DNA of 64,000 nt from Lepisosteus oculatus (taxonomy: Eukaryota; Chordata; Actinopteri; Semionotiformes; Lepisosteidae), in contig NC_090698.1 in assembly GCF_040954835.1 (NCBI RefSeq), positions 75,064,284 to 75,128,283 on the forward strand. The letters are read 5' to 3'. This document shows positions 38,201 to 43,559 of the stretch, in pieces. The notes beneath the pieces are model-generated. The model searched no databases. It was given only the letters and a program-made list of their open reading frames with translations, and was not told the origin of the DNA. How positions within the stretch are numbered: position 1 is the stretch's first letter; each line of letters opens with the position of its first letter. Position numbers and translations under genes: made by a program.

Positions 38201-41200
38201 TTCTGGGGTCCCCGATTCCTGCAGGCTCACTTCTGTGCCTGAATGCTCTTTTGGATGGATAGAGCTACAGTACTCCTCTGTCTCTCAGGGACACTCTATT
38301 CATTAACACTGTGTTGATCACCCTTACTCTCTGTTACTCATGTAAACGTATTCAGTGAAAGGCAATGCAGCAGCTTCTGCCTCCTGTACTGTGATCCCAA
38401 TACTCCTGGCATTGCTTACTCCAGCCAGGGACAGGTGGGGGGCGCCCACGGTCCATGATGACCCTGTACAAGCCTTTGTCCCCCGTCTCTCAAGTCCGCG
38501 AGGAGCCCAAGACCAAGCAGAGGTAAGTCAGAGTGTGTGAGCCAAACACTTGCTGTGTGAAAGGGGACAACAGGAAAGATGAGACCTTCAGTCTGACACA
38601 AAAATGCCGCTTCTCTGATAGATGTTGAATTCCTCAAGGGGGCAGCAGGAGGCCACCCCGTCACTCCTTTACAGGCCGGACACAAGACAAGACCTGGAGC
38701 TTCAGAGTGAGGCAGGGAGAGGGGGGATGGGAAGGGGGCAGTGAAAGGATGCAAGAGAGAAGGAGGTAAAAGAAAGAAGTGAGGGAAGATGATGGAAAAA
38801 GGGAGAGTGGATGGTGACAAAGACTTGAGTTTGTGATGTTGTTAATTGTCCATTTGATTCATTCTGATTTAATTATTTCTCACTTCTACTTTTTTACATT
38901 TTTTGTATAGTGCATTTTTCTTACATCATTTCTAGATCGGCTTTGATAATATGGGTGGAACATATACTGTATAGCCTAGTTGAATTGAAGCACATTGCAC
39001 TGGGATACCGAGAGGGAAAAGGTGTACAGTAGGGTTGGGTGCTGACATTGTCAGAATTGACTGACTGTGATCTAGAAACAACAGGCTGGTCTAGAGAATG
39101 ACTAAAGATTGAAAGAGCCCTGGGTGGTGTGGTGAAGAGACAGCAGCCAATGTTTGCAAGTGTAAAGTGCCTTCAGCTGACACAGTCCTCTAATTCATAG
39201 AGGCTGATTACTTTCTTACTGCATCTTCCCTGTACAGCTTTGCTATCACTGTGCTTGTTGATGTCAGTTTAATGTAACACTGCACACAATCACTAATTCA
39301 ATTAGTAATTGTTCAATGCCACAAAGAATTTAAATAGCTCAAATAACCATCTCATTGTTACCATACTCAACTCAAGTATTTAATAATTTAAAAAGGTTCC
39401 ATTTGAAGGAAATGGACTAAATTCCTATAGAAGTCCTGTTTCCACCTTGGGAGAAAAGGCACTGAGGACAGTTTAGCTTGCAATAGTGCTCTGCAGCTCA
39501 GGTGCTGACAAATCAGATGAACTCTCATTGTTTAGTTGAAGCAGAACAACCTATTTGAGGCTTCCGATTGTTTACTTGAGTAATAAAATTACACTGATGA
39601 CCCTGTAAGTACTGTAAACCTCAATGTATTTTTCTCCAATTACTCTGTATCCCTGCCTTTCCTTTGTCCCCTTCTCTCTTTCTGTTTTCTGCCTGTGTCT
39701 CTTGGTTCCTCTGCTTTGGCCTGACTGGTTTTCTGTCTTTCTCTTTTCTTGCTTCCCTCTCCATCAGTCGGAGTAGCTCAGTCCCCAAGGATGCTCCAGA
39801 GAAAGACAGACAAAGTGCTGAGAAGAAAGAGAAGAGAAGGAGCCAGTTCCTCTCCCTATCAGGATCTAAGAGTGCCTCCACAGTCCAGGTAAACCTCCAC
39901 AGCACCACACAGCACCATTTCCACACACACACCTGTTCTCAGTTCTGAAGTGATTTAAACTCCAGCAGAGCCTCTGGTGTTCTAAAGTGAGAAGTAAAAC
40001 CTTAATTCTAATTCAAACATTGGGGATCTACATTTAGACCAGAAATAAGATAGGATAAGACTTTATTAATCTTGAAGGGAAATTGAGGTGTTACAGCAGC
40101 CCAGCGCAAGAAAGACAGACATCCAACAAGACAGACTAAAATTAAAAATAAACTGCAACATTATAGTAATTTAATAAGTATATAGAATACAAAATAAAAT
40201 AAATAGAGTTAGCAAAATAGATATGTGCAACATATGTTAATAGTCACTGTAAAACAATAAAAGATGTGCAAAATAGGCATTTACAGATTGAAAATAACAC
40301 AGTATAAACAGTATATCAATGCAGTGTCCAAAAGTACGAGTGGAACATGCTGTCCATAGATGAGCAGATGAAGGGATAACAGGCCTAGCCTTGGGCAGTG
40401 ATATACACCCTGACAGCCGCCGGGAGGAAGGACCCCTTTCTAATCTCAGGCTCAGGTTGAAGATGTACTGCAACACTGCACCCAGTTGGTCCAGCAGATC
40501 TTTAGCGCCCTAGAACTCACACCGTCAGGACCTGCTGCCTTCCCTGCATGGAGTCTCCTCAACTCCGTTCCAGGCCTCCTTCACTGTTGGCCACCGGACA
40601 GCTTGTATCCGGAGATCTTCCTCATGCCATTCCACACTTCTCTCACATTAGTCTCCATCAGCCTGTCCTCCATTTTCCTCCCATAAGCCACCCCTAACTC
40701 TCACCTTCAGTTCTTTCTGCACTCGTCTCAGCTCCTCCTTGTCACCTGCCCGAAGAGCCCTCTTTTTCCTATTTAGTGAGGTTATTATTGGAGAAGCAGT
40801 GCACTTTCCTGGTGGGCACTACACTGTCAACACAGAAGTTTATGTAGTCAGTGATGCAGTGGGTAAGACCATCAATATCATCTCCATAAGGCTCACAGAG
40901 TACCCCCCAGACTGTTCAAAACAGTCCCTCAGTGCATTATCTCCTCACTGTCCTGGTGGTCACTGGTTGTCGTAGGACAAGAGGCTTGTACAGAGATAGG
41001 AGATAAACAAGGTTGTGGTCAGATCGACCGGGGGGGGGGTGATGAGGAGCTGTAGGCATCCTTGACATTAGCATACAGCAAGTCCAAAGTCTTATTATCT
41101 CTAGTAGGGCATTTAACAAACTGACTAAAAGTAGGCAGAGTAGAGGAGAGCGAAACATAATATGCTAGCTAACCGCTAGTAGTTCAATGTCCGGGGTGCA

Positions 41201-43052
41201 TAGCTGTTTTTTTACAGTGATGTGTCCAGATTACACCATCTATCTCTGCATGACAGACCTCATGAAATAACTGAATAACTGAAATAACTGAATGTTGTTT
41301 CCATACAGGCAGTTCTAGGGGCGATCACTTCTGTGCTAAGTTGGTAGATGTTTGACAGTAGAAAGAACTGATCCCACCTGTGGCAATCGTTCCTTCTTTC
41401 CTAACCTTTGACCTTCCTCCCTGTGCTAAGGAAACTGGGTCCAGACTTTCCCTGAACCCGAGTGAGAACACCACAGACCAGTCAGCTGTCAAGCTAGTGA
41501 GCTTCACAGAGACCGACGGCGCCCCTTTCTCCCCATCTCCTACAGGTTAGACTTACGAATGTTGGGATAAGGGGTAATATTTAAGGAGGACTTCGAGTTT
41601 TCTGGGATCCTGGGTGGGGTACAAGCAGAAATACAAACTCATTTTTCAGAACAAAATGGGCTTTTGAAAAGTAGGGTCCAGATGTTGCACAATATTGGAG
41701 CTGTTTCTCTCTGTCTTTGCACCTCCCACTCTTTCAGAAGCGTCTTGTTCCATGTGTCTTCTCCTGCTGTGTCATACCCTCTGGCTCGTTCTCTCTCCCC
41801 CAGGAGTGGCTGGTTTTCCAGGTCGGGTGAAAAGTGCGAAACCACCACCGATACCGAGGAAAATCTGCCAGTCTGTGATTGAACAGTTCAGCACCACCCC
41901 GCCGCCAGAGTCCCCTCGGCACAGCTGCTCTGTCTCTCTGAAGGTGTGTGCTGGGGCAGGGGTGGAGAGTGCAAGAGAGTGAGGCTTTCCAGAACCTGAA
42001 CAAAAGAAGATTGCCATTTTTTTATTTGATTATCAGAAGAAAATTAGATAGCTTTGCTCTCTCACTTCTCAAAAGATTCCAGAATGTCACCTTTAACATC
42101 ATTGACAGCACATTGCTGTTTTTTTTAATCATCCATGTTTCTGCCTTATGCACTGCAACTCTGTTACGGAGAATGGAAAGTCGTAATTGGACAGATGTAG
42201 AGAATCAATTTTTTTAACAGAAACAGAACAGAAAAGGTTATATGGGGAATTCATTCAGCTAATCAAAATCCTTACTGTATAAACTCTATATGCAAGGGAT
42301 TTTGTCGATATCAGCGGCAATGCTGAGACTCAAATGGAAATGAGATAAAGAATTTAAGAGAAAATCTAAGGTACTTCTTAACACAGAGGATTATGGGAGT
42401 CTGGGACAAGTCCTCTTGTGGTGTGATTGTTCGTGACACCAAGCAACCATTTAAAAACAGTATAAGAAGCACATAGATGAGAGTCTTAGATCATTCAGTT
42501 ACTACCAACCTACTGTAATGAGCAAGATGAGCCAAAAATCACTAATCATTTGTAAACACCCTGATTATCTTGCGTCTAACGGATAAGGAAACCCTAACGG
42601 GCAATTGTGAATCTGAGTTTTAGGAATCCCAGTGAATTACAGTTGATTACAGTTCACACTAGTCTGGACTGCAGAACGTAGCCTCCTCTGCATGCAAACC
42701 TCTTTACTGCTCTAGCAGTACTCACTTGGAAGATCTTCCAACAATTGTTTTGCAAGTAACATTTTCAGTCTAAAATACATCTCTCTTCTCTTAGCTGTGA
42801 TCGCCCGTGCAATGTCACTGTTAGCTTGGTACTGAGCCAGAAATAATTTCTAACAGTCTGAGGGAACTTGTGAAGCTGTGAATCCTGTAACATCCTGACG
42901 CTCTCCCTGTCACACCTATCTCCGTCCCTCCCCGACCCTCTGCCCCCTCACCTCTCTTTCCCCAGGGTCCCTCTTCCAGCCCGGTGATGGACAGGATTCC
43001 GAAGGCCCCTCCCCCTACTCCGCCGAAGGGGAAACGACAGAACCAGAGCTAA
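3366..43052 (+). CDS. DOCK-A subfamily Rac guanine nucleotide exchange factor (DOCK1/2/5-like), 3' 23 coding exons
   Basis: DOCK proteins load GTP onto Rac through the DHR-2 domain, acting with ELMO at the plasma membrane in migration and phagocytosis. The window has 23 coding exons: 3366-3444, 17746-17846, 18733-18791, 19413-19561, 20341-20426, 20818-20974, 21914-21954, 24304-24394, 25075-25188, 27761-27850, 30631-30735, 31202-31343, 31982-32063, 32336-32420, 32964-33050, 33526-33702, 36658-36741, 37695-37832, 38425-38522, 39768-39888, 41431-41545, 41804-41943 and 42966-43052. All are bounded by AG and GT, and phases agree at every junction, giving about 808 residues plus stop of a family usually near 1,850. 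Missing upstream parts are SH3, DHR-1 and most of the scaffold. Diagnostic blocks are [47 protein letters not shown] and [14 protein letters not shown]. Family membership is firm. Assignment to DOCK1, DOCK2 or DOCK5 is not: core and tail give mixed signals. Confidence 0.93.
3445..5152. other. Intron sequence, no gene recognised
   Basis: This is the start of the 14.3-kb intron. A 103-codon - strand frame at 3493-3804 has no family match and unremarkable composition. Nothing else is supported. Confidence 0.4.
5157..5637 (+). mobile_element. Solo LTR (481 bp) of an LTR retrotransposon
   Basis: The sequence starts TGTCACGG and ends GTTCGTTACA, so the ends form a short imperfect inverted repeat of TGT...ACA type. 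It is flanked by a 4-bp direct repeat TTAC at 5153-5156 and 5638-5641, the expected target-site duplication. It is pyrimidine-rich and CpG-richer than its surroundings. No gag, pol or second LTR is nearby, which points to a solo LTR left by recombination. A Ty3/gypsy-like origin is a guess. Small ORFs inside are chance. Confidence 0.75.
5840..6146 (+). mobile_element. tRNA-derived SINE, copy 1
   Basis: A tRNA-like head has an A box near CTAGGGATCTGCGCCTG and a B box GGTTCAAATCC. A core with GGGCCCCTGAGCAAGGCCC follows. The tail ends in AATAAAG plus an ATT run. Copies at 18996 and 21972 share the whole core, which defines the family. Confidence 0.85.
6170..8333. other. Intron sequence with old repeat traces
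   Basis: A fragment of the dispersed LINE-end family lies at about 6220-6375 (GGGAGTCTGGATGAAGCTA, then ATGAGATCATAGGATCAATTA). At 7061-7080 there is a chance or relic ZNF143-like motif. No exon was recognised. Confidence 0.4.
8339..8838 (-). mobile_element. Solo LTR (500 bp) of an LTR retrotransposon
   Basis: The ends are perfect 8-bp inverted repeats, TGTTACGA at 8339 and TCGTAACA ending at 8838. The flanking 5-bp direct repeat ATCTG at 8334-8338 and 8839-8843 is a perfect target-site duplication. Composition is similar to the 5157 element when read on the - strand, so that orientation is preferred. No internal retroviral coding remains. It differs in sequence from the first LTR, so it is a second family. 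Confidence 0.85.
8935..9145 (-). repeat. Fragment of dispersed LINE-end family
   Basis: Phrases such as CTGAGAGTCTCATTCAGCTGTTTCTTTAAAG (read in part) match the family better preserved at 48139 and 26395. It is degenerate. Confidence 0.45.
9490..9715 (-). mobile_element. tRNA-type SINE with GGTGGCAC head (second SINE family)
   Basis: On the - strand it begins GGTGGCACGGAGGGGCAGTGG and continues with GGGAACCTGAGCTCAATTC, a degenerate B box. A CTGTCTGTGTGGACTTTGTA segment and CATACACACGGTCCACAGAC follow. This is the common fish SINE layout with a head, a GTGTGGAGTTTG block and CCAAAGACAT. Related copies are at 30783 and 57850. Confidence 0.65.
9730..15120. other. Intron sequence, few recognisable elements
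   Basis: No exon was identified. A degraded 5S-type SINE stretch lies near 11150-11400 (CAGTCCTTGCATGGGAGACTT, then GATGAAATGATAAACCAAGG). At 14785-14890 there is a copy of a LINE-tail repeat containing CATCAGCATGCATAGGCTGC. Open frames here lack family similarity. Confidence 0.45.
14785..14890 (-). repeat. LINE-tail repeat (GGAATAAACC family)
   Basis: On the - strand it reads GAAGAAGGC..., AACGTTGTGTCTCTTTTCC and GGAATAACCTTCACCTGCTC, ending TGCATGCTGATGCAGCTCC. The same 3'-end module occurs near 16064-16135, 17270-17330 and twice, in opposite orientations, at 35603-35738. Confidence 0.6.
15124..16062 (-). mobile_element. L2-type LINE 3' part: reverse transcriptase C-terminus and tail
   Basis: The - strand translation includes [71 protein letters not shown] and [17 protein letters not shown], the usual C-terminal series of L2/Rex-like reverse transcriptases. 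The frame is open from about 16060 to 15361. After the stop comes a tail with AAGCGCTTTGAGAAGCCACC and TATATAAAATAAAG, ending in an ATT/AAT microsatellite at 15124-15155. The catalytic YADD part is missing, so the insertion is 5'-truncated. It is better preserved than the fragment at 1240. Confidence 0.9.
16064..16135 (+). repeat. LINE-tail repeat abutting L2 fragment
   Basis: AAAATGTTGTGTCTGTTTTC then TTTCAGCATTGAATAAACC matches the GGAATAAACC tail family. It directly joins the L2 fragment, so the long - strand frame at 15361-16296 is a chance fusion of two repeats plus intron. Confidence 0.55.
16300..17459. other. Intron sequence with LINE-tail fragments
   Basis: A repeat fragment occurs at about 17085-17335, with GTTTATTCTATGC and AACATTTCGGCCATGGAGCC. 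No exon was recognised. Confidence 0.4.
17460..17672 (-). mobile_element. 3' part of 5S-type SINE
   Basis: On the - strand it carries ACACACTATGGCTGCCGTTG-like sequence, GATGCTGCACATTAGTGGTG and AAAGCGCTTTGAGTGGAGTG, ending in ATATAAGTGTAAG. This is the same 3' end as the copy at 37031-37645. The 5S head is absent. It stops 70 bp before DOCK exon 2. Confidence 0.75.
17746..17846 (+). CDS. DOCK exon 2 of window (scaffold)
   Basis: It encodes [15 protein letters not shown] and [16 protein letters not shown], a well-conserved scaffold block of DOCK-A proteins. The acceptor is TGCAG and the donor GTCAGA. It ends in phase 2, with the arginine codon split into the next exon. Confidence 0.92.
18733..18791 (+). 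CDS. DOCK exon 3 of window (scaffold)
   Basis: This 59-base exon encodes [19 protein letters not shown]. It matches the YGDMR...IRDMW block of DOCK1 and DOCK2. Acceptor CTGCAG, donor GTAAGA, phase 1 out. Confidence 0.92.
18841..18995 (+). repeat. 39-bp minisatellite, about 4 copies
   Basis: The unit CAGTACTGTCTGCACTGACC plus ACACACCAGCCCTGCGCCT repeats with few changes. It is in the intron 50 bp after DOCK exon 3 and runs straight into a SINE. Confidence 0.85.
18996..19232 (+). mobile_element. tRNA-derived SINE, copy 2
   Basis: It contains GGTTGCTGGTTCATATCCC (B box), GGGCCCCTGAGCAAGGCCC and the tail CCAATAAAGTG. It lacks most of the A-box end, which merges with the minisatellite on its left. 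Confidence 0.85.
19243..19390 (+). repeat. 37-bp minisatellite, 4 copies
   Basis: The unit ATCCTGTACTCCAGCACTGT plus CCCAGTATGTCCACGCA occurs four times with one to three differences. It stops about 20 bp before the acceptor of DOCK exon 4. Confidence 0.88.
19413..19561 (+). CDS. DOCK exon 4 of window (scaffold)
   Basis: It encodes [20 protein letters not shown] and [10 protein letters not shown]. The GQHK start is DOCK1-like, and MMLCEY resembles DOCK2. Donor GTGAGA, phase 0 out. A 37-bp minisatellite ends about 20 bp before it and an ATT microsatellite starts 11 bp after it. Confidence 0.92.
19573..19625 (+). repeat. (TTA)n microsatellite
   Basis: About 17 ATT/TTA repeats begin 11 bp after the donor of DOCK exon 4. 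Confidence 0.95.
20341..20426 (+). CDS. DOCK exon 5 of window (scaffold)
   Basis: It encodes [19 protein letters not shown] and QQYKLLFQK. The [11 protein letters not shown] block is a hallmark of DOCK-A proteins. Acceptor CTGCAG, donor GTGAGT, phase 2 out. Confidence 0.92.
20818..20974 (+). CDS. DOCK exon 6 of window (scaffold end)
   Basis: It encodes [22 protein letters not shown] and [10 protein letters not shown], the last scaffold helices before DHR-2. Acceptor CCCAG, donor GTACTA, phase 0 out. Confidence 0.92.
21914..21954 (+). CDS. DOCK exon 7 of window (DHR-2 start)
   Basis: This 41-base exon encodes [13 protein letters not shown] plus part of the next arginine codon. It is near the DHR-2 lobe A boundary. 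Donor GTAAGC, phase 2 out. A tRNA-derived SINE begins about 17 bp after the donor. Confidence 0.92.
21972..22250 (+). mobile_element. tRNA-derived SINE, copy 3
   Basis: This is the most complete copy. It has a GGTGCGGTGGCTCTGTGGCT head, B box GGTTCGTATCC, core GGGCCCCTGAGCAGGGCCC, and end AGATGGCCAATAAAGTGATC. It starts 17 bp after the exon 7 donor. Confidence 0.88.
22251..24303. other. Intron sequence, no gene recognised
   Basis: This is intron between DOCK exons 7 and 8 after the SINE. It is rich in TACTGTA/TACAGTA words, and nothing coding or clearly mobile was seen. Confidence 0.4.
24304..24394 (+). CDS. DOCK exon 8 of window (DHR-2 lobe A)
   Basis: It encodes [20 protein letters not shown] and [10 protein letters not shown]. 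YTEAAxTLLLH is the classic lobe A motif. The LHAKLLK wording is DOCK1-like and RDLHL is DOCK2-like. Acceptor CTCAG, donor GTAAGA, phase 0 out. Confidence 0.95.
24620..24925 (+). repeat. Minisatellite with embedded (ATT)n
   Basis: Four copies of GAGAGACAGGCTCACTGTCT plus GTTCCTCAGGCTGGGACAGG and AGATCACACACTGT are separated by ATT runs. The longest run is at 24672-24723. The ATT lengths differ between units. Confidence 0.88.
25075..25188 (+). CDS. DOCK exon 9 of window (DHR-2 lobe A)
   Basis: It encodes [28 protein letters not shown] and DYFDKGK, 38 codons in phase 0 at both ends. HTHRQ..KE.LY resembles DOCK2. Acceptor GGCAG, donor GTACTG. Confidence 0.95.
26259..26297 (+). repeat. (AAT)n microsatellite
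   Basis: About 13 AAT repeats in the intron between DOCK exons 9 and 10. Confidence 0.93.
26395..26830 (+). repeat. Dispersed LINE-end family, longest copy
   Basis: It includes GAGCAGAGAAGACTACAAAG, CACAGAGTTGTAGGAATATG, GAACAAGCTATCCAGCCATG and CTGGATGAGATTCTCAGATT. Related fragments at 6220, 42330, 46140, 48139, 54655, 55105 and 61300 carry the same ordered words on one strand or the other. Its clade was not determined. Confidence 0.7.
27761..27850 (+). CDS. DOCK exon 10 of window (DHR-2 lobe A)
   Basis: It encodes [20 protein letters not shown] and [10 protein letters not shown], 30 codons. Exon end is set at the GTCAGT donor because that keeps frame and family length. A stronger GTGAGT donor lies four bases later and would shift the frame. 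Confidence 0.92.
27851..30482. other. Intron sequence, no gene recognised
   Basis: This is the intron between DOCK exons 10 and 11. The left 150 bp is GC-rich; the right part (29600-30400) is strongly AT-rich. No mobile element could be named. Confidence 0.4.
30483..30514 (+). repeat. Copy of the 3' end of DOCK exon 12
   Basis: CCTACTAAAGACATCCACAG plus CCCTCCAGGACA matches exon 12 bases 31310-31341 at 30 of 32 positions. It is intronic, upstream of exon 11, and has no splice sites of its own. Confidence 0.7.
30631..30735 (+). CDS. DOCK exon 11 of window (DHR-2)
   Basis: It encodes [20 protein letters not shown] and [15 protein letters not shown], 35 codons. The acceptor region reads TAGCAG, so either AG can be used. 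The first gives the same length as DOCK1 and DOCK2. Donor GTCAGT, phase 0 out. Confidence 0.93.
30783..31090 (+). mobile_element. SINE of the GGTGGCAC-head family
   Basis: It starts near GGGTGGTGTGGTGCACTG and carries GGGGTCAGTTCTGGTCC (B box-like), GGTCACATGGGTTTCCTCC, CCCACAATCCAAAGACATAC and GATGGACTGGCGTCCTGTCC. This is the usual order for the family. It lies between DOCK exons 11 and 12. Confidence 0.75.
31202..31343 (+). CDS. DOCK exon 12 of window (DHR-2)
   Basis: It encodes [34 protein letters not shown] and [10 protein letters not shown]. Acceptor CTGCAG. The donor GTATCC is weak, phase 1 out. The last 32 bases recur with two changes at 30483-30514 in the preceding intron. Confidence 0.93.
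31344..31981. other. Intron sequence, nothing specific
   Basis: 638 bp between DOCK exons 12 and 13. No repeats or exons were recognised. Confidence 0.4.
31982..32063 (+). CDS. DOCK exon 13 of window (DHR-2)
   Basis: It encodes (Y)[14 protein letters not shown] and SVPDQIL. The acceptor is CATAG with a poor pyrimidine tract. It was chosen because it restores the family tyrosine and frame. Donor GTATGT, phase 2 out. Confidence 0.9.
32336..32420 (+). CDS. DOCK exon 14 of window (DHR-2)
   Basis: It encodes [19 protein letters not shown] and DPDNEFA. YSRPxRKG and DPxNEF are family constants. Acceptor CTCCAG, donor GTGAGT, phase 0 out. Confidence 0.94.
32964..33050 (+). CDS. DOCK exon 15 of window (DHR-2 lobe B/C)
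   Basis: It encodes [20 protein letters not shown] and WYEVISMDT, 29 codons in phase 0. WIERT and the LPxILRWxEV strand are typical of DHR-2. Acceptor TCTCAG, donor GTAAGT. Confidence 0.95.
33340..33438 (+). repeat. 32-bp minisatellite, 3 copies
   Basis: The unit CTGTGTGCAGCACCAGCTCT plus GAGCCTCTCTGT repeats three times before DOCK exon 16. A weaker related copy is at 33066-33118 after exon 15. Confidence 0.85.
33526..33702 (+). CDS. DOCK exon 16 of window (DHR-2 lobe C with nucleotide sensor)
   Basis: It encodes 59 codons including [30 protein letters not shown] and MGGFAKYEK. The valine codon at 33673-33675 aligns with the nucleotide-sensor valine of DOCK2 lobe C that helps expel GDP and Mg2+, so GEF activity is expected. 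The residue two before it is alanine where DOCK1 and DOCK2 have proline (DPAV). The donor GTCTGT is weak. Confidence 0.95.
33703..34770. other. Intron sequence, no gene recognised
   Basis: Phrases at 33960-34390 such as TGTGGGTTGGCCGCATGATAC look repeat-like but could not be named. No exon was recognised. Confidence 0.35.
34771..35260 (+). mobile_element. 5S rRNA-derived SINE, copy 1
   Basis: The head resembles 5S rRNA: AGCCATATCACCCTGCAACT, AAGCTAAGCAGG (A box-like), GTCAGTACCTGGATGGGTGA (C box-like) and CCTGGGAA. The body has CTTCGGATGAGATGTAAAACC and ACCGAGGTCCTGACTCTCTG, and the 3' part has GGATGCTGCACATTGGTGGT. The final AAAGCGCTTTGAG tail is lost. Confidence 0.88.
35261..35590. other. 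Intron sequence, nothing specific
   Basis: No exon or known repeat was recognised. Confidence 0.35.
35603..35738. mobile_element. Inverted LINE-tail insertion with 12-bp target duplication
   Basis: Two copies of the GGAATAAACC tail face each other. The left arm is GGAACAGGTAAAGGTTTATTCCATG in part at 35640-35664; the right arm at 35710-35734 is its reverse complement with one mismatch. The unit is flanked by AATAAACCACTT at 35591-35602 and 35739-35750, a perfect 12-bp direct repeat. Confidence 0.7.
35751..36657. other. Intron sequence, nothing specific
   Basis: AT-rich intron with TACAGTA-type words. No exon or named repeat was found. Confidence 0.35.
36658..36741 (+). CDS. DOCK exon 17 of window (DHR-2 lobe C)
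   Basis: It encodes [20 protein letters not shown] and LQDLIAWQ, 28 codons. FFTEEYxRDHPE is close to DOCK2 wording. Acceptor CTTAG, donor GTAATA, phase 0. Confidence 0.95.
37031..37645 (+). mobile_element. 5S rRNA-derived SINE, copy 2 (near full length)
   Basis: It carries the 5S-like head (GCTCAGCAGGTGTGAGCCTG, GTCAGTACCTGGATAGGAGA), the body TCCTTTGGATGAGATGTAAA, a CCCCGGCGTCCTGGCCAAAT block, the 3' end TAAAGTGCTCTGAGTGGAGT and a terminal ATT run. It ends about 50 bp before DOCK exon 18. Confidence 0.9.
37695..37832 (+). CDS. DOCK exon 18 of window (DHR-2 end)
   Basis: It encodes [30 protein letters not shown] and [11 protein letters not shown], 46 codons closing DHR-2. LAEGI..HG..VTE resembles DOCK1 and RMEECF resembles DOCK2. 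A 5S-type SINE ends about 50 bp before the acceptor. Donor GTGAGG. Confidence 0.94.
38425..38522 (+). CDS. DOCK exon 19 of window (tail)
   Basis: It encodes [20 protein letters not shown] and [12 protein letters not shown]. The GRPRSM block follows DHR-2 in both DOCK1 and DOCK2, which supports the exon despite loose conservation beyond it. Acceptor CTCCAG, donor GTAAGT, phase 2 out. Confidence 0.85.
38523..39767. other. Intron sequence, nothing specific
   Basis: A purine-rich patch lies at 38700-38815. No exon or named repeat. Confidence 0.4.
39768..39888 (+). CDS. DOCK exon 20 of window (basic tail)
   Basis: It encodes [26 protein letters not shown] and [10 protein letters not shown]. The lysine-arginine run resembles the basic stretch in the DOCK1 tail, which may bind phospholipid. 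Acceptor ATCAG, donor GTAAAC. Phase fits both neighbours. Confidence 0.85.
40045..41150 (-). mobile_element. Decayed LINE fragment (clade not determined)
   Basis: The left end reads AAGACTTTATTAATCTTGAA, a typical reverse-complemented 3' end of fish LINEs. To the right, phrases such as GGACCTGCTGCCTTCCCTGC and GTTGTGGTCAGATCGACCGG recall LINE-coding sequence read backwards. Stops interrupt all frames. It lies between DOCK exons 20 and 21. Confidence 0.55.
41431..41545 (+). CDS. DOCK exon 21 of window (tail)
   Basis: It encodes [26 protein letters not shown] and APFSPSPT. The residues are poorly conserved. The call rests on an open frame, a CTAAG acceptor, a GTTAGA donor and a phase that matches both neighbours. 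Confidence 0.75.
41804..41943 (+). CDS. DOCK exon 22 of window (proline-rich tail)
   Basis: It encodes [36 protein letters not shown] and [14 protein letters not shown] fits the class II P-x-x-P-x-K motif bound by the Crk N-terminal SH3 domain. Acceptor CCCAG, donor GTGTGT, phase 0 out. Confidence 0.87.
41944..42965. other. Intron with a LINE-end fragment
   Basis: About 42330-42530 matches the dispersed LINE-end family (GAGAGTCTTAGATCATTCAG, TTACTACCAACC). The rest is unremarkable. Confidence 0.45.
42966..43052 (+). CDS. DOCK last exon with stop codon
   Basis: It encodes [20 protein letters not shown] followed by KGKRQNQS and TAA at 43050-43052. The PPPTPPKGK end resembles the proline-rich DOCK1 and DOCK5 tails rather than the short non-proline end of DOCK2. 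Acceptor CCCAG. Confidence 0.9.
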   Translation, partial: GPSSSPVMDRIPKAPPPTPPKGKRQNQS

Positions 43053-43530
43053 CCGGCCGCTGCTGCCTCGGCACCCTCCAATCACAGCTGCTCGTCATCA
43101 GCGCTTGCTCACAGCTTTGCTCAAGCAGCCACCTGCGGTTTAATGCCTTCCTCAGTACCCGATGGCTGTGGCACGGACTCATCGGGAGTGCCCAGCATGT
43201 AGAGCCCCTTGTGTCAGAGACACTATTTCACCACTATTTCTGCAAACACTTACCTACTGTACAGCACACCCAAGAGCTGGAGTACCTGTTGCTGTCATTG
43301 AAACGCCAAGGTGACTCAGAAGAGGCTCGGCTGATATGTCCAAATCCTTCAGGAGATTAGGAGTTCAGGAGGTCTATGAACAAGAGCAGCAGGGTGATAT
43401 AAGAAAGATTTTAAATCATTTGTTTTTAACCCCTCATTATAGTTTACTGCAGTAAACTATTCTTAAAGCAAAACAGAAGCAGTAAAGCACTGTAACAAAT
43501 GTATTAAAATATATTTTTTTAAATGCAAAG
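43053..43530 (+). other. DOCK 3' UTR (probable)
   Basis: This is non-coding sequence after the stop. The first poly(A)-type hexamer is ATTAAA at 43503-43508, giving a UTR near 470 bases. The next AATAAA is at 45085-45090, past the minisatellite, so a longer UTR cannot be excluded. Confidence 0.5.
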
Positions 43531-43559
43531 TATTACAAATATTACAAATACCGCAATAT

